From: Branchiostoma floridae
Lineage: Eukaryota; Chordata; Leptocardii; Amphioxiformes; Branchiostomatidae
Assembly: GCF_000003815.2 (NCBI RefSeq)
Contig: NC_049983.1
Span: forward strand, 1,238,546-1,302,545
Length of the DNA: 64,000 bases
Direction: 5' to 3'
The position numbers and the translations under genes were made by a program. Shown piece after piece: positions 23,885 to 34,384 of the stretch (its first letter is position 1; every line of letters starts with the position of its first letter). The notes beneath the pieces are model-generated. The model was given only the letters and a program-made list of their open reading frames with translations, had not been told where the DNA came from and ran no database searches.

Positions 23885-25931
23885 CTACTGCTGCCCATAT
23901 AGTTGCTTCTTCCGTCGTGATAACGGCAGAACACTTTGTATCAAGTTGCTAATGGTGTCGTCTCGTTCCGAGTTTTCTTCGTTTTCTTCGATCACATTTT
24001 CGAGCTTGTCCAAAGACGAAGTTGTAAATTTTGTCGACCCAATGCTCGCCCTTCTCGTTGGCGATGTTGCAGTTGAACCTGGCGACATAAACGAACCGTA
24101 GTTTGTGGTGGACAGAGACGGCAGGGAGCTTCTCCTGGCCCGAGAGTTAGCACTGGAGCTGGCCGGTGACAGGTAGGTGTTACGCCACGTTTGTTCTCCA
24201 GCATTCAAAGCAGGGAAGCCAACTTTTAACAAGTCAGTCGAAAGATTCGTGGACGCCACGCTTGTTCTGCGCTGGATCTTAGCCGAAGTCTTCTTCTTTG
24301 TTTTCTTTTTCTGTTCGTTCCCATCGGCATTTTCTTGAGTGTCGCCTGCAAGTACTACTCTGAGAGCCGCACCAGCTTTTAGTCTCGCTCTCTGGAAAAC
24401 CTGATCCTGCTTTTCAACAGAAGATTCGTCCACGTTCAAGAGAGATGCGAGAACTTTCGCGTCCATCCTTGGTCGGCGTACCAGTCTGGGTTTGACCCGC
24501 TCCTTGTTGTTTTCTTCGTTAGTGGATTTTGAATGACGTTTGTGATCGTGCTTCTTTTTATTCTTCGACGGCAACTTGTGCAGTGAAATGACATTGTCCT
24601 TTGTGGGTTCTAAATCACTGTTTCCTTCACATTTCACAGGAATATGGTACAAAGTCCGTTGTATGAAGGGATGCTCCGGTAAGGAGGTTGCTCGACTCTT
24701 AAACGGCTTGGTCTTAGAATCGAGTTTTATACTTCCTTGCTTTTGAGTAACGCCGTGGGGGTCTTGATACACGTCTGGGTATATTATACCTATGGCTGCA
24801 TTTTTCTCCCTTTCCTTCGATTTCTTTGAAGACGTCGTGCGTAGGTATCCTTTTTGTAAGGGTGTCGTCGGTTGCACCTGTTGTCTCAAATTCTCCTTGT
24901 TGTTTATGTCCAGAATGCGTTTGTTTATGTTCTCTAGACGAGGCAACAGGTTACTCTGTTCGCCCCTGAAATGTTAAGATAAATAATAAACGTTAAAAGC
25001 AGTCAGAAACTTTCTAATAGAAATATTTCAAAGAGCAAAGAAAATTACTATTTTATGTTATTCTTTATTGCAGACAGTATCTGGCCCATAGTAAAAACTG
25101 ACTTAAATATACGGACCTAAAATAAACTCAACAACGCAAAGACGTAAAATAACATCACTCTGTATATACAGGCGTCTCCAGACGTATATGTTGTGGTATA
25201 GAAAGATGAATAATGGAATAAGAATTAATTCGAACATTGTAAAAGTCGATATACAAAGGAAGAGGACTGTTTACACTATCTGAATTACAAACAATTCGCT
25301 GGCACTGCAGGAACTGAACTGCAGAATTGGCTAATTCATTATTAGGCGAAAACAACAGTAGGCAATGTAACATTTGGATATGACTCTCGATCTAAATGTC
25401 TCGTCTGTCTATATCACTCAAGTATTTTTTCTTTTCTATTAGCTTTTGGGCGAGGACAATGTGGCACTTCACTCAAGTTTAGTAACTTATATTAACAGTG
25501 CCACATACACAGTACAGACAAAAGGTAAAGGTAGTCTTTCCTTCTGCCTCCCGAACCGAAGTCAGGTACCCATTTTTACACCTGTATGAAGTGATGAAGG
25601 CCGTGTAAAATGCCTTTCCCGAGGGCACAACTCCGGGAGCACCGTGGGTATCGAGCTCAGAACCTCTCGGTACCAAGCCGAACGCTCTACCAGTTACGCC
25701 ACACAAGACGCCACAAACTGAAATTCTACATTCACTGAAGTATTTTTCCATGTCGACCATTCCTTACCTGTCAGAGTTCCACGCGATACGTCTTTCATTC
25801 TCCAGCAGGTGCATTTCCAAGCCGTGCTGTTGTTTATCTCCTAGCATCTTTTGACGGTAAGTCTTCATGTCCTTGTCTTCCATGGTATGCACCGCGTGAG
25901 TTTCTACGTCTTCTGCGAACCTGTTCTTCAT
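23885..25931 (-). CDS. Gene A: uncharacterised basic Ser-rich protein (about 414 aa), two exons
   Basis: Exon 1 is 25768-25931 and exon 2 is 23885-24965, joined in phase (SD + R + GEQSNL). I do not recognise the family. The N-terminus MKNRFAEDVETHAVHTMEDK and the following 35 residues are highly charged and helical in character. Residues about 218-260 (RRPRMDAKVLASLLNVDESS and on) are the best conserved block between the paralogues. Three RRxS/T sites, RRTS (about 287), RRSS (about 332) and RRAS (about 360), fit the PKA or basophilic kinase consensus. The C-terminus is an acidic helix-like stretch ending SRRKKQLYGQQ. There is no signal peptide or membrane segment, so a cytosolic or nuclear protein is likely. 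The intron carries a tRNA-derived SINE. The paralogue is gene B, 10.5 kb away on the same strand. Confidence 0.8.
25545..25712 (-). mobile_element. tRNA-derived SINE, copy 3 (gene A intron)
   Basis: The minus strand reads 'gtggcgtaactggtagagcgttcggcttgg...' with a diverged B box, then 'gggaaaggcattttacacgg' and 'aaaatgggtacctgacttcgg'. A copy of the same family lies at the equivalent intron position of gene B, so the insertion predates the A/B duplication. Confidence 0.7.
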
Positions 25932-26000
25932 TTTTATGGTGTTATCCGAGATGCTTTCTTACGAAATGTTTTATACAACCCGCCCTCGTCCAGACACTAT
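25932..26000 (-). promoter_or_regulatory. Gene A core promoter: TATA box and GC box
   Basis: On the minus strand, a TATAAAA box (25969-25975) lies about 38 nt upstream of the ATG, preceded by GAGGGCGGG (25979-25987). This leaves room for only a very short 5' leader. The same TATA/GC arrangement is repeated ahead of the decayed exon-1 copies at 36.9 and 38.2 kb, and with a changed TATA at 37.3 kb. Confidence 0.55.
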
Positions 26001-26115
26001 TCAAAATGCTATGCAGCTTTCTAGACTGCGACGATATAAGTTGCAGTTTATCTTATCTTATTTATCTTTTCTACTTTGCATTTCCCAAGAGTATCAAACG
26101 GGATGTGTATTTTAA

Positions 26116-27065
26116 CCCTATTCAGACCGGGCTTTTTTGGTCATCCCTGGACCGGGGGGGGGGGCTTTTGAGGCCCTCCATTTCTAAGTCCTATAACTCT
26201 AAAACGACGTGCCGTAAGGCCACCAAATTTTTAGGACATGATTTCGACATAATATCTGACAAGTATGTGACGTTTGACGTTACGTTGACGTAAGATGACG
26301 TAATTATGACGTCATCAATTTGATTACATTGGCCAAATCCATGAAAAATGGGTATTCTCAGAAAACTTCAAGTTATGCTACAAAAATGTAACAACAAGTG
26401 CACATAACAGAATAATAATGTTTATTACGACTTGCGTTGCCAATAGCAACATCAATGACGTCAATATGACGTCATAAAATGACGTCATGCACATCTAAGA
26501 TACGAGTTGGGCTCCGCCATATTATATCCACCACCTTGAATTTTTAAAAATACTTTTTTTGCAACAAATAATCACAAAGGGCAGTGGAAATAGACTAAAT
26601 TCATTCATTTAGATGGTTTTTGATGAAAAAATACCAGGTAGTTACAAATTTTAACGGATAATTAGCTTGTTATTCTTGATCTGGCCATTCGGTCCGCCAT
26701 CTTGGATTTCGGGCTGATGACGTCATCAAATTAGCATAATTTATGCATATATGATTATGAAAGATATGCTGAATAATATAAGATTTTATTTATGTAACAA
26801 AATCGCAGTAATATAGCAAATAAATGTGGAAAATACATAGTTAGAACCAAAAATAGTGATTTTTGGCAAAACTGCCTGTCAACAAACGGTTGCCATGGCA
26901 ACAAGAAAAAATGGAAAATTTGTCAAACTTCGTGAAATTGTTGTCAACAATATTTTAGGAAAACTCAACAAATTTGGTGGCTTTAGCGTAAGCCGTTCTG
27001 GCGTTATAGGACATCGAAGTTAGCGCGGGCCTCAAAAGCCCCCCCCCCCCCCGGTCTGAATAGGG
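26116..27065. mobile_element. piggyBac-like MITE, copy 2
   Basis: A 950-bp element, clearly the same family as 3025-3977. It has identical CCCTATTCAGACCGGG ends, the inner poly-G and poly-C runs, and TTAA on both sides (26112-26115 and 27066-27069). It is inserted inside the 'gtgtattttaaaaactgttacg' motif of the upstream module of gene A. There is no ORF, and there are multiple TGACGTCA palindromes. Confidence 0.88.
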
Positions 27066-27469
27066 TTAAAAAAAATACGTATACGTATAAGCTGTTGCCG
27101 AGTGAGTACGTGTGCAAGTTTTCAGCTTATATATTTATTGTGGCCATAGGACAGTAGCGTTCGAGCCACTAACACCGCAAAAAGACCATAACTTTGTCAT
27201 AAGTGTGGTGTTTTTGTTTTTAACTTACTCGAGGTGTGGCACACCTCAAACACAGGACTTTAATTTAGCTTTCTGGACTGGCACAAAATGATATTTAGTT
27301 TATCTTATCTTATCTTTCCTACTTTGCATTTCAAACGTAATTTCCCTAGAGTATCACACGGGATGTGTATTTTTAAAACTATTACCTCTAATCTATGCGG
27401 GAGTACCATATAGCCAGAATTTTCGCGCGATTGCACGTTTTTAGCTTTTACATAAGACTATGTTGATTT

Positions 27470-30400
27470 GATCATAGTCAAGTCAAGTCAAGTTTATTGC
27501 ACAACGATTGTATCAGGTACAATGTATGGCAAGTAAAATGTATTACTAGCAACTACGAACTATCTACATGAGTATACTAATCTAACATAATAGAAAATAA
27601 GGCGGCATAGTGTATTTTACATTGTTAAACTTAAAGCACGACTTCTCTTTTGCATAGCATTATATATATATTGGCCTAGGTGGACAGATACAGAGTCGGG
27701 ACATGATAGAATTACATTGAATATTTCTCTACTTGTATTAGGTAGTGTTGTTCTGTTGTTACACATGGTCAATAACTTTTTCCTTTCTTCATCATAACAA
27801 GGGCATATCATCAGGAAATGGTATTCATCTTCAATACTGTCTTTGCAGATGGGACACATTCTCTTTTCGGATGGTATATTTTTGTGACGACCCTTTTCAA
27901 TTTCTAAATTTTTCTAAGTTTTGAATTGATAAAAGATAGTTTTCTAGCGCAAAGGCTGTCTTAATTTTCGAATATGTTGCCAGTTTACTAAAGTTTCTTA
28001 TCTTTTGTCTCCAGTTCGAAAGATATGTGTCCTTTAGGCGTTCCTTGAACATGTTTCCAAAATATTTGGCATCGACATTAGGGTTTAGCCAAATATTTTG
28101 GAAACCATGTCTGCATAGTATATCTTGTACATGTGTAATCCATTCATGTTCTTGAGCAACAGCAGTGTCGTACGCTTTTTTAACAATTCTATCATTAGAC
28201 ATATTGTGTAATCTAAGCCAATATTTAATCAGTCGTGTCTGGGTGTCTATATACAGTGGAAACACACCTAGCTCGCCCAGTACAGCAGCGTTAACAGAAC
28301 TTCTAGGAACACTAAGTAATACCTTACAGTAGTTAAGCAGTACATGTTCTAGATCAGGAATCTCGTAGGAAATATTAGGCTGCTCTAGTGTTACGTTCTG
28401 ATTTCTCAGGGCGTCTGATTGATATGTAATATTCAATTTGTCAGTATACTTCTTAAATCGAACAAGAACAGGACGGGTAGATGATGTATCATATTTCCTG
28501 CCAACACGGATAGCCTTAAGTATATTTACATTCGGTCCCAGTATCGGGGCAATGATGTTTGAAACTGTATCCCTAACACTTTCATTCGGATATTCCTTTA
28601 TTCCTTTAAGGATGAGCTCTTTGCTTTGAGCGTTTGTTCCAAGTATTTCCCCGCAGTAGAGCAAGATCGGCTTGACTAGGCTTTGGAATAAATCCAGGGC
28701 AAGAGATATCGAGGGATTATGATTTGATGCTAGCAATGATTTAAGTTTAAAGGATGCTCGCATAGCTTTTACTCTGAGTTGTTTATTGGCACGGTGAAAT
28801 GATCCTGATGGTGTGATGTCTACTCCTAGGTAAGTGTAAAAGTTTGTGAAATTTATAGGTTGTCCTTGTGACTGAAAGGGGGAGCGTTTATTATAGTTAG
28901 CTCGCCCATTTTTTGAAAATATCATAACTTTAGTTTTTTCTCTATTGATCGATAGTTTCCAAGTAGAACAAAATTTATCTAGTCTTTCTAGGCAATGCTT
29001 CAGACCCGTTTCCAATTTTGAGATGAGCACAAGGTCATCAGCCCAGAGAAGGCTACTTATGGGGGTATCGTTTAGTATTACAGGGTCGCATAATGGTGAT
29101 GACAATCTGTCTGGAAGATCATTAACAAATAGATTAAAAAGGAGTGGGCTTAGATTGCATCCCTGTCGTACACCGCAAGAAGATCTAAAGTAATCTGAAA
29201 GGCCGTGAGACGTTTTCACACAATATTCTATATTATCGTACATTGATTGTATAATGTTGAAGAAATTACCACCTATACCCGACGATAAGACCTTGTAGAA
29301 TAAACCTTTTCTCCACACAGAATCAAAGGCTTTCCTGAAGTCTACAAAGCATGTGTATAATTTTCCGCCGGGTACAGATAACTGTTTATCAATGAGAGAT
29401 TTCAGCACAAATATGTTATCACTGGTCCGAAAGTCCTTTCGAAATCCAGACTGAAAGGGGGACAAAATGTTGTTGTTTTCTAAGAAGTGCTGTAAACGGT
29501 TGCTGAGTACTGATGTGAACAACTTTCCGACACAGCTAGAAATGGCAATTCCTCTGTAATTTGAAGGATTCGATGGATTGCAACTTTTGTATATGGGAAC
29601 AAGAATGCTCTGACTCCATTGGTGTGGGAAATATCCAGAGTTAAGGACTATATTAAAGAGTTTTCGCAATGGTGGTATAAGTTTTGTATTGGCATATTTC
29701 AACATTTCATTAATGACGGAGTCTGTTCCACACGCTTTGCTGCATTTTAATTTACGCAGCCCCTCCAAAATTTCTTCATTTGAAATGTCGAAATCTAGAG
29801 GTTTTTCTGTAAGTTTTTCTAGCGTGTGGATAATGTTGTCTGTAATGTTGTCTGCAGGGTCGCTATTCACAGAGTGTGCTTCAGTGCTTTTGGTAGCTGT
29901 CTGGACAAGTTCAGGCCTTACATTGTAGACATGTTGGTGAAAATCTTTATCGGATTTGCTACTTTCAATGAGGTCATTTAAATTTTTAAAGTGGGTTCTC
30001 CACTCTTCGGGGTTAATGTTATCATCAATGTCTTGTTGATCACTTTCATCCTGCTTTTGTAGCTTTAATTCTCTCCAGAACTTTTGAGGATTTTCTTTAC
30101 TGAGTTTGCTTAGTTTGTGCCATTGTCTTTCGTTGAAAAGCCTTTTTTCTGTTTTGATTTTCTTCTTGTAGACTTTTAGATTGCAAAAATACGTATGGCG
30201 GACATCAAGTCTCCACGGACATTTTGAAAATTGGGAAGCTAAGTTATTGATTTTGCGTTTCAGCGAGGCGCATGATGGAGTGTACCATGGCTTACTTTTC
30301 TTTTTCTTTCTTCTTTTGTTCCTGAAAGTGATTTTTCTTAAAGATTTGTCGGCCACACGTGTGATAATGCCAGCAAATTCCTCTACTACACTCTCTACGT

Positions 30401-31640
30401 TGCAGAATGACTTATCCATAAACTTTTGTATGTCATTCAATGTTGATGGATCATGGAGCGCGTCTGAGAATTTCACTTTTGAGTCTTCATCCCAGATGTA
30501 CTTATTTGGCAGAGGATGTGTTGGGATTTGAACCTGCTTAATGTACGGTGAATAATTTGTGGAAATAGAACAAGACAACAAACAATGGTCTGAAAACACA
30601 GAGAGATCATTCACTTTCAAATACTGAACTTTGGATAGAAATTCCGAGCTAACAATGAAGTAATCAACCACACTTGAACCATTATACTTGTGGCAGGTAA
30701 ATTTACCGGATAAGTCTCCTGCGACCCGGCCATTTAGGATATTAAGAGTGGCTGCCGAACAAAGGTCAATTAAATTATTACCGTATCTATTAATTGTTTT
30801 GTCGTAACTCGATCTCTGAGGCGTGTCTTTTAGATCTATGGAGTCGTGGTTTAGACAATCATCTTCAATTACTGTTTCCTGAAGGGACGCTGTTCTGGCG
30901 TTAAAATCACCAAGCAGCATGACATTACCTTGATTTGAGAATTTGCATATGTCATCTTGTACAATATCAAATAGGGAATTGTTTTTCGTTTCTGGGATTG
31001 ATGAGTTTTCCGGAGAGAAATACACACAGCCGACAAACAGATCTTGCTCTAGGCCAAAGAATATCTTATCTAACTTACACCAGAGGATATCTTTGTGTTT
31101 AGATGGTAGTTTTGTAAGACCTTTGGTGAGTTTGTTTTTGAACATAATGACTATCCCGCCTGAACTTCTTTTGGCAGTCTTTTTACATCCCTATCACTTC
31201 TAAAATAATTAAAAGATTCTATTCTACATTTTTCCCCTGGCTTGAGCCAGGTCTCCTGGAGGCAAACAAAATCATATTCTTCTAATCTAGAAACGAACTC
31301 TTCATCTTGACATTTCCTCCTAAGACCACCTTGAACGTTCCAAGAACAGAACTTAAGTGCTACCTTTTGGATAGACATTCTTGGGTCAAAGGTGCCGAAT
31401 TAGGAAGCCGGAGGTATCACAGACAATAATAGAGCATGGTTACATATGAGCGGAGTGTATCAATACAAAATTAACGTAACAATGGGGCATTACACAAGTA
31501 GGTATACATATGTATTCTATATTTTTAGGATCAGGTCAAAATTAGGCTATTATAGTTGAGAAAGTTTGGCGTCGAAAAATAAGAAAGGGATATTTAGTTA
31601 CCTGATTCAGTCAGATTAGTCCGATATGCATCTAATGTGC
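27470..31640 (-). mobile_element. Nearly full-length non-LTR retrotransposon (APE/RT LINE)
   Basis: Read on the minus strand, the element carries an endonuclease start, a long EN-RT frame and a C-terminal zinc-knuckle region. Its 3' UTR has AATAAA (27490-27495) and a (TTGAC)n tail at 27476-27490. The 5' boundary is uncertain: coding sequence begins near 31378, and non-array sequence continues to about 31860. It sits between array modules of the A/B upstream region, so it inserted into that module. Confidence 0.88.
27617..31378 (-). pseudogene. LINE ORF2-like protein: APE endonuclease, reverse transcriptase, C-terminal zinc motif; two frameshifts
   Basis: Three frames make one protein. 31378-31151 starts the endonuclease (LKFCSWNVQGGLRRK; VCLQETWL). 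31145-27897 (1082 codons) continues it with MLLGDFNAR and SVFSDHCLL. It then gives the reverse transcriptase with FVDFRKAFDSVW (motif A), GVRQGCNLSPLLFN (motif B) and LLWADDLVLIS (catalytic ADD, with Trp at the usual Tyr/Phe position). 27859-27617 gives the C-terminal MCPICKDSIEDEYHFLMICP zinc-binding motif. The first break is consistent with loss of one A in a 'gtaaaaaga' run. The second is a single-base shift just before the zinc motif. Otherwise the frame is intact, so the copy is young. Function is self-mobilisation by target-primed reverse transcription. The clade was not assigned. Confidence 0.88.
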
Positions 31641-31869
31641 ATTTCTAAGTCAGTATCTCAGAAAGTCCGTCAGCATGTTCACGAGCTTCTCTGCCATGTG
31701 ACGTTTGTCTTCCACGGGCATATCAAATTGCGTCAGTTTCCAAAAAATGCTCTCTCTTCACAACCTGTGGCTGAATTGCGAGAAGTTTGCAATAGGTTAA
31801 CGTTGTTTATATGTACATCGCAAGGGTCTGGAGCGACTGCCGTTCGGCGCTAAGTCAGTAGACCTTAAT

Positions 31870-32250
31870 ACGACAGTTATTGCCCCGGTTGCGGCCATAG
31901 GACTGTAGGCTTTGACGAACACCGCGAAGAACCCCTTATTTTTTCGTATTGTGTTTTTGATTTCGTATGGTGTTCTTTAACGCGCTTGAGGTGCGGCTCG
32001 TCTCAAACACCGAACCGCTTGCGTATCTACGTCTTCTTCATCTCATGGTCTTATCCGTGACGCTTTCTTACGAAATATCTTACGAACAAAAAAAAGCAAG
32101 GTGGCTCGATCCTAATCTAGACCATGTTTCAAATGATATGTAACTTTCTGAACTGCGTCAAAATAATTTCCGGTTTATCTTATCTTATCATTGCTACTTT
32201 GCATTTCAAACAGAATTTTCCAAAAGTTTAGCACGGGGTGTGTATTTTAA
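31870..32250. repeat. A/B upstream module fragment
   Basis: Carries the phrases of the 36.6-39.4 kb array: 'gttgcggccataggactgtagg', 'cgtatctacgtcttc', 'cttatccgtgacgctttcttacgaaatat', 'cagtttatcttatctta..tttgcatttcaaac' and 'gtgtgtattttaa'. Most of the exon-1 copy is deleted here. Confidence 0.65.
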
Positions 32251-33213
32251 CCCTCAAACCACCGTATGGGGTCAAAACTGACCCCAGGCGCATATCAATG
32301 TGTGCCATTATGTCGTTTCTGGTCTAAAACAAATTTCCTTCCAGGAGTTTGTTTGTACATCTGTCCTATAACTTCTTATACGTTTTTACCGAGATTGGCT
32401 AATTGTTAATTAAGTTATCCTCGAAAGTTTATGCATGGTCCAGTGGGGTCAAAACTGACCCCAGCATTTTTTTAAACAAACGTTTGCGACCCACACCTAA
32501 ACTACTTATCGTAGGATCACAAAATTTTCAGAGAATGATGTACATGTAAGCCAAAATTATTGTAACAACTTTTGTGCCATTAACATGTTATATGACGACA
32601 TTATGACGTCATCTAGGTAATATCGGCCGCCATCTTGGATTTTGACTGATGACGTCATCAAATTAGCATAAATAATGAACATTGAGTCCTGAAATTTACA
32701 TTGAATTTCATAAGATGTGATAAACAACTATTATTTGCCAAGAAAACCTTAAAACTTAAATGTTTAATACAAAATTGGAAAATTTCGTAATAAATATGTC
32801 TGTCAGAATTCCGTTGCCATGGCAACATGAAAAATGATGAACATACTTTGTTCACTGAAAATGTTTGCTATCAACATTTTCTAAAAAGTTACTAAGTTTG
32901 GTGGCCCTAGCATAAGCCATTCAGGCGCTATATAGCATTAAAGCTGGTACAGGCATAAAAAACCTCCTTCCCGGTCTGAATAGCGTTTGTGCAAAATGTG
33001 GTCCTCATGATCTTTTGCATAAATTATGATAATGAGCTAAAAGTATTCTCACCTAATTATGTCAGAGTGTCCCATATATATTAATGAAACTATACATATA
33101 TACAAATCACAAAAAGATTCACACAAAAAACTGTATTTGTACAAAACGTTTTGGGGTCAGTTTTGACCCCATACGGTAATCTACGTCACAAAAAAGCTAC
33201 GGTGGTTTGAGGG
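32251..33213. mobile_element. Second piggyBac-like MITE family (TTAA, CCCTCAAACCACCGTA ends)
   Basis: The termini are perfect 16-nt inverted repeats, CCCTCAAACCACCGTA, flanked by TTAA (32247-32250 and 33214-33217). An inner inverted motif, CCGTATGGGGTCAAAACTGACC, occurs near both ends, like the sub-terminal repeats of piggyBac elements. The interior shares 'gccatcttggatttt..gatgacgtcatcaaattagcata' and 'gttgccatggcaacatgaaaaat' with the other MITE family and contains a degenerate end of it (ggtctgaatagcg near 32975). It is therefore related or chimeric. No ORF. Confidence 0.85.
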
Positions 33214-33469
33214 TTAAGACTGTTACGTATAATCTGTGGTCAAATCGGTCAGAACTTTCGAACATGTGTATAAATAAGTATCAAGCTAGACTTGTTGTTA
33301 TATATGCTGGATGTCCATCGCACTGCGATGTTATATATAAGACTATATTAGTTTGGTTATATGGATGGTATATTATAGGAATTCAATGAAATATTATATT
33401 CCGATTTCTTGATACGTCAATACTGTGCAGTTAGTTACATGTACATGATATGTGTGGGTGTAAAGGTGG

Positions 33470-33800
33470 TATCTCTAATATCTCACTGCACTTTGGGCAC
33501 CGGTGCGGCACTGCGGGGTTAGGTAGATTACTCAACGAATTTCAGATATAAAGAGCGAATTTTCTATTTTTCTATATTTTGTGGTCTTCTAAGTCGTGCT
33601 TTTACGTATTTTACAATATCTAAATTATTAAAAAAAGTCGGCGAAAAAAACAAAACAGTGCTGCAATGAACGAACCGCATAGTTCTAGGACACTTTTTTA
33701 TTATTTATTTGACACTTATTTTTGCCCGTGTAAAAATTTGCCCGTGAAAATGACGCGCTGTGTCGCGCCGCAGTGTGTCATTATTTTGCCTCGTGTAAAG
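33470..33800. repeat. Diverged relative of the 249-bp TTAA MITE
   Basis: Shares 'ctcaacgaatttcagatataaagagcgaattttc', 'cttttacgtatt' and 'aatatctaaattataaaaa' with 37680-37800, but its ends are decayed. Intergenic, with no gene seen. Confidence 0.6.
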
Positions 33801-34384
33801 CGGCCCTATGTAACAATCCCGGTCTTTTTTACGGCTTAATTGGTACTAATTAGAAATATCGCATATCAGCTTTATGGAAAGACAATAGTCAGATTGATGG
33901 CGCTGCGCTACGTTATATATCGGGTCTTTTAGAAAATCATTGAAAGCTTTTTCTTTGGAATGTTACACAACTGTTAACAACTATTACACAATATCTAATA
34001 GAACTGTCTGGAACGTTACACAACTGCAACACAACTGTTACTCAACCGTTACACGAATATTCTTCTGGCATCGTATGTCTTAGGTTCAATCTAATCTAAT
34101 AAAACAAAACAAAACAAAATAGAATATCAACATACTGACCCTAGTGTTACACAACTGGCAAACAACTGTTACACAATTGTTTCGTGTTCTTCACGAGAAC
34201 TGTGACATAACCATTACACAACCGTTACACAACATTACTCAACCGATGTACGAAAGTTTTTGTAACATTGTATGTCTAAGGCTTCATCTAATCTAATAAA
34301 AGAAAGAAAAAAATTAAACGAGGAATCCCCGACCCTAATTTTTTTCAGGAGTGTAACCGTAAACACAACATTCGTTCCTAGGCC

